Assembly: GCA_963921425.1 (NCBI GenBank)
Contig: OY992837.1
Location: 20,786,630 to 20,850,629, forward strand
From: Dryas octopetala
Lineage: Eukaryota; Streptophyta; Magnoliopsida; Rosales; Rosaceae
Direction: 5' to 3'
Length of the DNA: 64,000 nt
In this document: in pieces, positions 23,135 through 33,521 of the stretch
How positions within the stretch are numbered: the stretch's first letter is position 1
Layout of the letters: each line of letters starts with the position of its first letter
The notes under the pieces: generated by a model
Told to the model about the DNA's origin: nothing
Seen by the model: the letters and a program-made list of their open reading frames with translations, nothing else
Database searches by the model: none
Position numbers and translations under genes: made by a program

Positions 23135-23584
23135 TAGACCTGGCAATCGTGTTGAGGCTTATCGTGTTGTGTTGAAATCATATGGACCCATTAGTGACCC
23201 GTTAAGTTCTGTGTTCTGTTCGTGTTAACCCACGAAACCCATTAGTGACCAGTTAAGAAATAAATACATTTTATTTTTTTCTGTGATATTAATCATTTAA
23301 TTTGCACGTTTTTTAGATATTTCTTATGTTTAATGTTTAAACTATACATTTATGTGATATAATATATTTAAATTAAATTTTTTGTTGAAAAAAAATGTAT
23401 ATTTTGCTTCTTAATGGGTGAAACAGGGTCGTGTTGTGTTCATCCATTATTTTTCGTGTTGTGTTCATGTTGACATTTTTTTCACCTGTTGACTTAACGA
23501 GTCGTCTCATGTTCACCCATTAACTTAACGGGTTGCGTCGTGTTTGATCCGAACCTGCAAAAACCCGACCCATTTCCATGTCTA
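23135..23584. mobile_element. hAT-type MITE with 8-bp target duplication
   Basis: Ends are TAGACCTGGCAATCG and CCATTTCCATGTCTA, flanked by a perfect 8-bp duplication TATCAAGA (23127-23134 and 23585-23592). Subterminal GTGTTGTGTT and TTAACGGGT-type motifs recur in both arms. It has no coding capacity. Confidence 0.8.
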
Positions 23585-24129
23585 TATCAAGACATGGGAA
23601 ACAAGTGGCCTCGTCCAATTAAAGGCAGCATTACTCGGGGCCTAAAAAAAAGGCGGCATTATTCAATGATGATACTCATACATAATAATGCATTTACGTA
23701 CTACTTTGACTGTAGAGGTATCAAATGGGCCAAGATGAGTCGTTGGGTTTATTTGTGCTTTTGTGTTGTACATACTGTTGATTTCTCTACCTCAAGTGCA
23801 AGGTTGTCAAATTTTAGTATGGAAATGGAAGTAGGGGGTTGTTGTACCCAAGAGATTGGATAAAACTTCAACCATAAGCTAGATTGATTTTAGGGTTATA
23901 AAACTAACAAACAACATACTATGTACTATGCAAAGCCAAGACTAAGCATAATGATATGTGCAAATGTGTAGTGTTGAGTTGTTGTTTGGTTGATTGATGA
24001 CAAGTGACACTAAAATTAAAGACAAGCTAGTTTAAATGGAAAGCAAGCAAATTCAAGTACAAGTTTAAATTGATGATGATATGAGATTTGGGGTTTTTGG
24101 GTTCACACTAACCCTTCCATGTAACAAAC

Positions 24130-24505
24130 AATTTGAAGAACTAGGGGCAAATACTGAAAAGGTCTCACAAATTATTGGTGAGATCAGAAAATGCTTGTTC
24201 AATTTGTATAGTGCATACAAAGGATGAGCATAAAATCATAGCATTGTCCCACCAAGTTCATCAGTTGTGGTCATTCAAGAAGCTGGACTTACTAGGCTAG
24301 AATTAAGGATTAAAAGACAAAGATTGGAGGAATAGAGTACTAAGATATCCAATAAAGTGGAAAAGTATCTAAATGATCCATTTGAAAAACTAGAATGGGT
24401 GGGTTTTGATATCTTAGACTGGTGGAAGATTAACCAATCATGGTACCCAATCCTCTCAAAGGTTGCCAAGGATCTCATCTTCATCCCAAGCTCAACAATG
24501 ACTAG
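24130..24505 (+). pseudogene. hAT transposase pseudogene, 5' part of the hATC domain
   Basis: After a decayed region with TEKVSQIIGEIRKCLFNLYS, the frame reads VEKYLNDPFEKLEWV, then FDILDWWKINQSWYPILSKV and IPSSTMTS. This is the C-terminal dimerisation (hATC) motif of plant hAT transposases (Y-L...F-D-I-L-x-W-W-K...Y-P-x-L-S...A-R-D...I-P-x-S-T). It stops exactly at the left edge of a solo LTR and resumes at 27561. Internal stops near 24227 and 24335 and the missing N-terminal BED finger and catalytic core make it non-functional. Confidence 0.8.
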
Positions 24506-25090
24506 TGTAATGACCCGAACAAATTCCACTAGAAATTTAAATATTTTTTTAACTAGGGTTTTAAGAGGTTTTTTAAAGGATGTTGAATTGTGAAGCCCGT
24601 ATTTTTTTAAAAAAGGTTTACTTGAAAAGTGTTTTACAGATTTTTGGGATTTATTTAGAAAATAAAAAGGGTTTTGATTTAATTCTTAGTTTATGTTTTA
24701 AATTGGGCTTGACCCAAAAGTTGACTTTTAAAATTAGTGGGCTTGTTGGGAAGGTCCCGAGTCCACGAGTTCATAAACACGTAGCACGCATCATTTGGAG
24801 TTACGGTTTGAAAGTTACGGACATGTGAAGTGAGGGGCAATATTGTAAATTTATAAAAGTGGGTTTTAAATACCCAAAAATCAGATTTTCCTCACTCTCT
24901 CTCTCTCTCCTCTCTCCAGAAGTTTCTACAAACTTCCCTCTCTCTCTTATTTTCACTCATCTCCCTGCAACCACACTCTCTTCATCTTTCCCTTTTTCTC
25001 CCGCACCTTTCCCCTGCGCCCACAACCCAGATCACCGTCGACCACCCCTCACCGACATGACCCCCCCAGGTGTCGACCACCCTCTCTCTC

Positions 25091-25130
<40 letters not shown>

Positions 25131-27560
25131 ACACATCTTTCTCTCTCCTCCTTCTGCGTGCGCACATACCCACCACAGCCACCATCACCAACCACCTCTC
25201 GCCGACCCCGACCACCGGCGACCTCCCCCTTTGGCCAACCAGCTCAGCCCGGCCCTCCTCCAGTCAGCCCAGCCCCACGCGCACAGTAACGATGCTAGAG
25301 ACACCTCTCTGTCTCGCCGGATTCCGGCCAAATCCCAGCTCATTTCATCCCTATTTTTGGTGAGATTTCTTCTCTTTCCATTGAGCTTTCATTTCCTTAA
25401 ACTTAGGTTGATTAGTTTCGAGTAATTGGAATTTGAAATTTCTGAAATTTATAGTCATTTTGGGTTCCTCTGTAATTTCCAGATTTTGGGTGGTTATGTT
25501 GTTTTCTTAGACGAATTACACCTTTAAGATACTCATTTGTCATTTAGAACCCAAAATTTGACTAAATTTATAGAAAATTAAGTTTTGTGTGGTTGGATTG
25601 GTGAGGTTGGAAACCATTCTGGGTCAGTTGGGGTTTGGCCAAGTCTCAGGGTATTTTTGGACTGGTTTTGGACAATCTCTTGTGTAGGAAACCCAAAATT
25701 TGATGTTAGATATGAACGTATATGAAGATTGAGAAATTTTCTATATTTGGTAAATTTTAGGCTTGAAACAGCCACCTTGGGCAGCAACCCTTGTGATTTC
25801 AAACTCCCACTGATATTCTATAATTTTAGAGTACTTATGACAATTTGTTGAGTGGGTTATCGATATTAGTTATAGTGATTGTGGTTAGGTTGAGCCGGAA
25901 AACTTTAGGGGTGGTTGTGGAAGTGTTGTTGGTCAATTCGCATAGATCGTAAACCATCATGTAGGAACGGAAGTTGAATGTGACGTTAGGCTCCACACAC
26001 ACACCCTTTAAATGTGGTAGAACCGAGACTAATCTATGGTTTTGTTGTTTATTTTATAGGCGAGACGACCGTGGCTCGTGACGATCCAACGAATGATCGA
26101 AGCTAGGGCTATCTCTGTGAGTAGACTCTTGTCTCTTTAAATGATTTATGAAATTCATGATTTATTTTGGTTATATAAATTTTAGTTGTAAAATAGAAGT
26201 TTGAATGGGCTTTTGGTTTTCTAAAGAATTCATGAAAATTTCATTAATCATTTCACACTTAATATTTTAGAAATTTATCTTGGGATTTGATCATTGGTAT
26301 TAAATGTTGGATTTCAAATGTTATTTCGAATAAGTTTTATTGTTGGACGTTTGAAAGGAAACTAGTTTCTTATTTTTATACGTATGGATTATTTCATATT
26401 TTAGCCTCTGGTCAAAGATTTGATGAGTTTTATGTGTTTCGACTGAGATTTATTAAGGACTATTTTACTAGTTGTGCTTATGCATTGTGGATTGAGGATT
26501 TAAAGTTTATGGGAACGATAAAGATATTTTCTAACCGTGGAAAATGATATATTTGGGTTATGGAAAAATGGTTTTCAAACCACCCTTGCAGTACTCTCCA
26601 GGTTATTAGATTGGATAGGTCTTTGGAACCCATCACAACACACATATAAGCTTTGGGCCGTGTGTCGGGATGCTTCGCCCTTTGGGGGCTACTCTGCGTG
26701 CACGTACAGCTAGGATATTGCCTGCACGCGTATGGATTTTACTCTGCACGTGTGTATGGCCAGGATATTGCATGCCTGTGCGATGCAGGAATTCCGCACA
26801 AGTGTATGGCCATGTTATTCAGGGTATGAGCATGGTGGAAATAAAATTGTATTCTTCAAGAGTTCAAATATGGATTTTAAGTGAGAAATACCTTTCGAGT
26901 TTTATAAAGATTTTTGATTTTATTATTATTATTATGACTTTGTTATTTTAGATGGTTGGCCCCTGAGAGATGTGTTTTGATTTATCTTTTCCTTGAGTTA
27001 CATTCATTTATAACACTCTTAAAGCTTGTAAATAGTTTTAAAACTGGGGGATTTCAAAGAGCGACGTGAGGTCTTAGAGTTAAATGTGGTTATGAAGGGT
27101 TTTCTGAAAAGATATTTAACCTTTGGTTTCATTTTCATTAAACTGTCCACTCACTAAGTTTATCTCACAGTTTATCTTGTTTTGTCTTAAATTGCCCCCC
27201 CAGGTAGTAGTTTCGGTGGAGGTCGAGCCAATCATGTCAAGGCATTTTACGTCCATCTCCCTACTCGGACCCTGTAGGCGCCATTTTACTTTTGTAAAAA
27301 TTTCTTGTAATAGAATAGTGGCTCTGATAACCACTCTTAAATTTCAAGTTGGTTTTTATTTGAAATTGTTGGGTCTGAGACCCTTTTTGGTTGTGGTAGA
27401 GGTGGTTAATGTTTTAGAAGTGTTTTAACAAGTCTTGAAATTTTTGGGTTAGTCCATTTTCAGGGGAAGTTCTGCCGAATTTTCGGTAGGATTTTCCTTG
27501 ATTTTGGATCCCACACGACCTCTTCGGGTTTCAAGGTGGAATTCAGGGGCGGTCCTGTCA
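24506..27560 (+). mobile_element. Solo LTR (about 3.05 kb) of a chromovirus-type retrotransposon
   Basis: It begins TGTAATGACCCGAACAAATT and ends GGCGGTCCTGTCA, with 5-bp flanks ACTAG (24501-24505) and GCTAG (27561-27565), a duplication with one mismatch. Removing it joins the two halves of the hAT transposase frame. Features shared with the LTR start at 62353 include the AACGACCCGA-type beginning, the GGTTTGAAAGTTACGG block, the CT-rich leader near 24890-25130, and GAGACGACCGTGGCTCGTGA (26062-26081; at 63877 in the other). No internal domain, primer site or second LTR is present, so it probably arose by recombination between two LTRs. Confidence 0.75.
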
Positions 27561-27760
27561 GCTAGTGAGAATGCATTTAGCTTGGGAAGGAAGATTGTAG
27601 ATCCTTTTAGAGTTTCTTTAACCCCAAAAATAGTAGAGACATTAGTGTGTACTAGTGATTGGCTTAGAGCAGAAGAATTCAATTTCTACAAGGAGCCAAT
27701 TGATGATGAAGTTGAATTCTACAAAGAACTTGAAGAAATTGAAAGAAGTAAGTGCTTGAT
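27561..27760 (+). pseudogene. hAT transposase pseudogene, 3' part of the hATC domain
   Basis: This continues the frame of 24130-24505 after the solo LTR: ASENAFSLGRKIVDPFRVSL, then TPKIVETLVCTSDWL, ending in an acidic tail EELEEIER-like segment. In hAT transposases, S-E-x-x-F-S-x-G-x-R-x-L and A-L-(V/I)-C-x-x-D-W are the conserved last motifs. No stop occurs before about 27827. Confidence 0.8.
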
Positions 27761-28720
27761 TGCTTGCTGCATTTTTTTTTCTTGCCTTTGTGTGCTGCCT
27801 GATTGTCTAAGTAATTGTTCTCTTTAATATTTTGAAGTGGTGGATACCTAACAAATGTCTACAACTACAACTTAATTTCTGTCCAAGTAAGTTATCTTGC
27901 TAACATAGTTATTTTGCTTAACTGTCCAAGTAAGTTATCTGTTTATTAATTATTTAATTATACTTTGATTTAGACCTTCCCGTTATGAATGATGCTGCAA
28001 AGGTTGTGAATATGTTTGGAATTTGAAGGATGTTGCAAAGGTTTGACATTTAGGCTACAAAGGTTTTGAAGAATGCTGAAAAGGTTTGACATTTCTGCTA
28101 CAAAGGTTTTGAAGAATGCTGAAAAGGTTTTTATTAAGCTAGTCTGCAATTTTTTTATTAAGCAATTCAAGTTGGTCTGTAGTTTTTTGGAGCTGGTCAG
28201 CCTAGTCTGCAGTTTGTTGGTTTGTAATTGAATTGGTAATTTGGTTTTTGGTTTGTAAATCAATTAATAATTTGGTTTTGGAGTTGGAGCTAGTCTGCAG
28301 TTTTTTTCTTGTTTATTTTTTAATTGGTTTGTAATTCTATAAGCTGGTCTGCTGCTTGTTAATTTGGTCTTTATAGGAGTTAGCAAAAAACATGGAAGTT
28401 GGCATATTTGGTTTCTGTAGTATTATAGGACATTTGAAGTTTTGAACATGAAGTGATATAAATATATGTCATCTTTTCACATAGATTAAGATTATTATGA
28501 ATTTATGATTATAGGCCCTTGAATTACAAAATCAGATGTCTTAAATGTGGCCCATTTGTTAGTAAAATTTGGTTGAGTAAATGGAGTAAAGGCCCAAAAA
28601 TGGCCCAAAACGTGGCCTAGCATATGCTCGATCTAGGCCCATGATTAAGCTGAGCCGACGGGGTTCTTTGGTTGACCGGCCACCGGTCTTCTAGTCTCTG
28701 TCACGATTGCGCTGGAGGTT
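27761..28720. other. Likely 3' non-coding flank of the hAT relic, with short repeats
   Basis: T-rich, no gene. A 49-bp block with CTACAAAGGTTTTGAAGAATG is duplicated at about 28050-28140, and several AGCTGGTCTGCAGTTT-like pieces recur between 28130 and 28360. Just before 28877, inverted AACCGAACC/GGTTCGG motifs (28727-28870) resemble the arms of a hAT MITE whose other end would be CCCCTA at about 35961. Confidence 0.4.
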
Positions 28721-28876
28721 AACTGGAGGGGTGCAGTTCGGTCTTCTGGTTTGGGCTTTTCGGTTCGATTACCAGTTCAAACCCACCCCTGGTGGAACTG
28801 AACCGAACCAATTCTTTGTATTCAGTTTGGTTTGCAGTTCAGCCCTCAAATCGAGCCAAACCAAACCGAACCTACC

Positions 28877-31278
28877 TGATGAGTGTTCATTTTACGCTAT
28901 TTTATGATACTAACTCCCTAACCTAGAGTGTTAGAACTCGATCTTTTTATGTCTGTTGTCTTGTTTTTATGTTTTTAGGTCGAATGAAGCATAAATAGGA
29001 AATATGAGCAAATGGAGCCATTTTGGGACATTTCCTGGTCAAACTAGGAAAATGGGTCAATTCCTGGTCAAACCAGGAAAAGAGCTGAAATCCTAATCAA
29101 ATGAGGATTCCTAGTCACACTAGGAAACATCAAGTCCAGAACCATCATTGTCAAGCCAGAAATGAGAAATCCTGATTGGAACAGGAATTCCTGGTTGAAC
29201 TAGGAAACCTAACCCTACTAGGGAAAGGAGTCCTAATGACACTAGAAGACTCCAAGGGCAATATGGTCATTACGAGAAGGCAAAATGGATAAGGAATCTT
29301 TCATTTACAAGAAATCCTAGTTGGACTAGGAAAGGATGGTCAAAGTCAACTCAATCAAGTCAAGGTTCCAGAAGCTTCTAGAAGGTGGTGGACATCCATG
29401 GAATCAGATGGAGGAATGAATTCGAATCCAAGAGGGATAGAAGGGTAAAATTGGAAGTCAAAGTCAATGGTCAAGGGTAAGTCAATTGGGCTTTGGGCCT
29501 AGGTGAAGTCGAAATCCACAAGAATGGTGAGGTGGCAGCCCATGCATGCATGCGCATGCCATGCAAGCCATGCGCCAATTGTAGAGCCCAAGCCATGCAA
29601 GCCATGCATCCCTAAAGTCCATCACGCCACTTGCTTGTTGCAGCCAGCCCATGTTCTTTTAAAGGAAACCCTAGCCCATCACGCCTACAAAGAGAAAGCC
29701 CAAGGAATCCTAGCTGAAAAAGAAGTCAAAACCCTGGAAAATAGAGCACCAATTTCGACAGCAATTCTGTAATTCTCCAGAACGAATCAGGTAGCATGCC
29801 ATATATGATTGGAAAGATACGGATGTTAGCTTCGCAGGGAATTTTACGGATTTCGATTCCGAGTTTTCTAGCTCAAGATATGGTCATTTTAGTGGAGGTA
29901 GCGCAGCAGTTCCGCGAGCTGAAAAGGGAGTTACGCCCAAAAAGAGCCCAAATCAGCCCAAGGCCCATGCTTGGACGAAAATTATAAGTCTTGGTGTGCA
30001 AGGAATGCACTTATCCCACATTGAAGAGAAAGAGAAATCTCAGCCCCACTCTCCTCTATAAATATATCTTTATAGCTCAAAGAGAGGGGGCTCCTCTCTA
30101 AAATTTCAGAAACCCTAGCTGTTCTCTCTCTCTCTTTTGTAGCCGCCAATACCCTAGCCTCCTTTCTTTCTCTTTCTTTTCTCACGCACCCTAGGAACCC
30201 TAGCAGCCCCCATTATTTCTCTTCCCTTGTCGCAGCCACCATCATCTCTCTTTCTTTATTTTTCTGCTGAACCGAAGGAGGAGGAAGAAGTCGAGCTGCT
30301 GCCACCTTGTGCCGCCGCTGCTGCCACTCTCTAGGGATGTTCTTTTATTTTTGTTTTGGAATTCTTATTTCTTTTGTTTGATTCTAGTTTTTAATTGTTT
30401 TGTTTAATTAGTTTGCTTTCCAACATGGATTGGGAATTTATTTATATTATTCTGATTTTCTTTTCTATTTTAATTATGTAAGTTTATTTATTCTATCTTG
30501 CATGTTAGTTGTAGGTTGATTATTGGATTTGCATGCTTTAACAAATCGTTTATCCGTCTCTTGGTCTGTTAGTTTGATGTTTGCATGTATTAAATTTCCA
30601 CTATCTATTAGAACCCGTCACTAGTTGTTTGCATCCTTTGACTGGCCACCTTAGGGTAATTGCATCTAGTTTATTTGTTAGGTTTAGCTGTGAAATAGTC
30701 AAAGACACTAAACCACAAGTAACAAGGGAATAAGGGATTATTATTCTTGGTAGTGGGGTTGGGCGACCTCTATAAGGAAATAGTCAAAGCTTATATGTTG
30801 TGCATGTTTGACGTTCTCACAAAACTTAATGACTCCTGCATGGGTAACAGCTGCCTTAGCTTGAACTAGGGAACATGTAGGTTAACTGGCTAAGGAAGGC
30901 CCAAGAAGCTCTTAGTTTATGCATTAGGAGAACAATTGCGAGAAAGTAACTAGCCAAACCTTTTTAGCAGTCAAACTTTAATATGTTGTGTTCAAATTAA
31001 CTGTCATTAGCCTTGGATGGTTATTGCATGCTTATCTGATTTGAAACTGAAAACTTAACATTGCAAGATAAAATAAAGGGTGTGTGCGTGTGTTTTCATC
31101 TCTTAAAACCCCCCAGTTAGTTATTCTATTGATTAATTGAATTGATTTGTTGTGTATTAACCATTCCCTGTGGGATCGACCTCGTGCTTGTACGCTTTGC
31201 TACTAATGCGATTCGTGCACTTGCGAGTATACTTGGAATGAAATAGATGTTTATTTTGTTCTAAGAAAACATTCAACA
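28877..31278 (+). repeat. 5' LTR
   Basis: TG...CA bounded. A TATA box, TATAAATA at 30057-30064, lies downstream of a long U3, followed by a CT-rich R/U5 with CCCTAG motifs. Short open frames inside are repeated in the 3' LTR and have no recognisable domain. Confidence 0.93.
30057..30064 (+). promoter_or_regulatory. TATA box of the 5' LTR
   Basis: TATAAATA in the sequence CCTCTATAAATATATC; the identical site in the 3' LTR is at 34702-34709. Its position before a pyrimidine-rich leader fits an LTR promoter. Confidence 0.6.
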
Positions 31279-31284
31279 AGTTTT

Positions 31285-31302
31285 TGGCGCCGTTGCCGGG
31301 GA
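31285..31302 (+). other. Primer binding site complementary to tRNA-Asp
   Basis: TGGCGCCGTTGCCGGGGA, 18 bases, lies 6 bp after the 5' LTR. It is the exact complement of the 3' end of plant tRNA-Asp including CCA. This primer is established for Tat/Athila-type plant elements. Confidence 0.85.
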
Positions 31303-33508
31303 ATGATGTCTAATATCAATGAATTGATTTGATTAATCATTAGAATTAGGATATATTAGTTAGATTTGTTTTTGGTTAGTTTTTAGTTTGAATAAATGCC
31401 ATGACTTTACATGCATATTCTCTACTGATTTGGTGTTTGCTTTTGTAGATGCCTAGAGCAACAATGGGAGAACAAGAAAGAGAAGACACAAGTAGAGGAA
31501 TGGCAATGTCAGGCTGAAAGACAGTAAATCAAGCGCTGATTGGGAGGCAACCCAAGCTTTTTCAAGAATCCAAGAGATCAATAGAGACCAAGGAGGCCGC
31601 ACCTACACTTGGAGTGTCCAACTTGCATCCACAAGTAAACAATTCCTCTATTCTTGCTTCATTTGACCATCTTATTTCATTTGTGTGTTTATTTGGTTGC
31701 AATTTCCCTATTGCTTATTTTGGGCATTCATGCATTTAATTTGTATACATTGAGGGCAATGCATCATTTAAGTTTGGGGGGAAAGCAATGGTGTCGTAGC
31801 TTGTTTATTAGGTTTTTTGTTTTTAAACTTTGAAAAAAAAAAAAAAAAAATTCGTTTTGGGTTTAGAGGTCCGGTCCTCTAGGGAATTTTAAAAATAAAA
31901 AAAAAAAGATTTTGTTTCTTTTGTTTTTAAACTTAGGAAGTCAAATCCCACATCAAAATGCAATTTTCTAAAATTCATTCTACCCTAATGATGGAATTGA
32001 ATCTTTAGAACCTTGTTGCAACATTGTTTTTAAAGTGATTTGAGTCTTTTGTGTGTTTTGGTTAGTTTTTGAGTCCCCAACAAGTTGATTGATTGTTTAT
32101 GACTTTTGAGAAGCATGTTTAGCATCGTGTCTATGATATGTATTTTTCTTTTTCTAATATTGTTCCATAACCTATTTTATGATTCTATGTGATTGGGCCT
32201 TATTTTCATGAACTTGAGTTGTGATTTGCATGAACTTGAGTTGTGATTTGCATGATTTAGTGATTCATATGCATCTTAGAGTAGACTTATGTGACCCATG
32301 TGAAGTTTTGATCCTTGTCCTTCATTTCGCGAGTGTTGTACATGACTCTATTCTTTTCTCGTTATTTAAGTCGTTGTATGATCTCATTGTTTTTGATCAA
32401 ATGCTTGAAATGTATATATTTTTGAATCAATAAACTAGAACTTCTTTCTTATTCTAGGCAAAGCATGTTTATAACTACATGAATCTTAGAAGATGATTTT
32501 AGGCCATGTTTGTTTTACCTATAGCCTAAAAAGCCAACCCTTATGTGTTTTATCCCTAGTTAACCATTTTGAGCCTTATAGCTTTTTCTTTGTTTACCCA
32601 TACTATATACCCAAACCCTAAGTTTGGGGGTGCTATACCCCTTTTACCCCGTTTACCCTTAACTATGGTTTTGCATTAATTAAGATTGAGGTTGTAAATA
32701 AATGATTATGATTAGCTTGAAGGAGAAGAAAATGAAATGTGCTTAATTGTATATGCCGTGCCCTGGGAAAAAAAAAAAAAAAAAAGAGAAAGAAATCGTA
32801 GGGACGGTTTCAAAAGAAGAAGTGGACAAAAGTGTTCAAGTTCAAGCTATGATGTGCAAAGAAGCAAGGTATGCCTCAGAATGTTCTATTGTTCTTGTAA
32901 TTCCATAGTTTATAGCCCTTTGTTTATCCCTTTCATTTCAATATCATACCTTACCCTAAGCCTTCATTATAACCCCTATGAAGCCCTAATTGATTTTAAG
33001 AGAAGTGCAGTTCTTAATGTGGAGTCTAGGACGGAAGGAAGCTTATGGTTATTGATTTTATTTCAAGTATTTTGATTTTTCCTTCCTTGAGATCTTATTT
33101 CCTTTCAAATGTGCCTATCTTTCATGCTAATATGTGAGATACTTCTCTTTGATTACATAACTTCTCTCACATATCCTTTGAGTGCACAATTCAACCCAAT
33201 TCTTGAGTGCTTTATTGTTGAGGGTATGCCTTGGTGAGGATTGGAGTTGAATCTATTTTGTATATGTTGATTTATTTCTTGCTTGTCCAACACTTGGGTT
33301 ATGAAGAGAATGACCTATATGCACAATGGAGGAGTAAGGTATGTTATTTGAAGCAGTATTAGAATTTGAAGAATAAATGTTATATACGTCTTGCTCTACT
33401 ATGTTATTGTTGGTCATTCTCATGATGTCAGTTGTTGGGAAAGTTAGTTTGTTTTTGAGTCTTTGAGTCTTTTTCTTTATTTTCTTTGCTCGAGGACTAG
33501 CAAAGTCT

Positions 33509-33521
33509 AAGTTTGGGGGTG
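33509..33521 (+). other. Polypurine tract
   Basis: AAGTTTGGGGGTG immediately precedes the 3' LTR (TGATGAG). It is the expected plus-strand priming site. Confidence 0.75.

Larger units (their letters stand above)
31279..33521 (+). other. Internal region of the LTR element without gag-pol
   Basis: After the primer site, a start at 31449 encodes a short peptide beginning MPRATMGEQEREDTSRG that stops at 31516-31518. It is followed at once by AAGCGCTGATTGGGAGGCAA, a motif usually found just after the pol stop codon in this class of element. So most of gag-pol appears deleted at about 31500-31535. The rest is non-coding, with three copies of the purine-tract motif AAGTTTGGGGG (near 31769, 32617 and 33509). 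Only the last abuts the LTR. Confidence 0.6.

Noticed and set aside
24859-25425. Pro/Ser-rich open frame of 188 codons
   Set aside because: It covers the CT-rich leader of a solo LTR, and related LTRs (62353 onward) do not keep the frame.
29503-30185. Open frames repeated exactly at 34148-34830
   Set aside because: They lie inside the two LTRs of the same retrotransposon, and the duplication reflects the LTRs, not a gene family.
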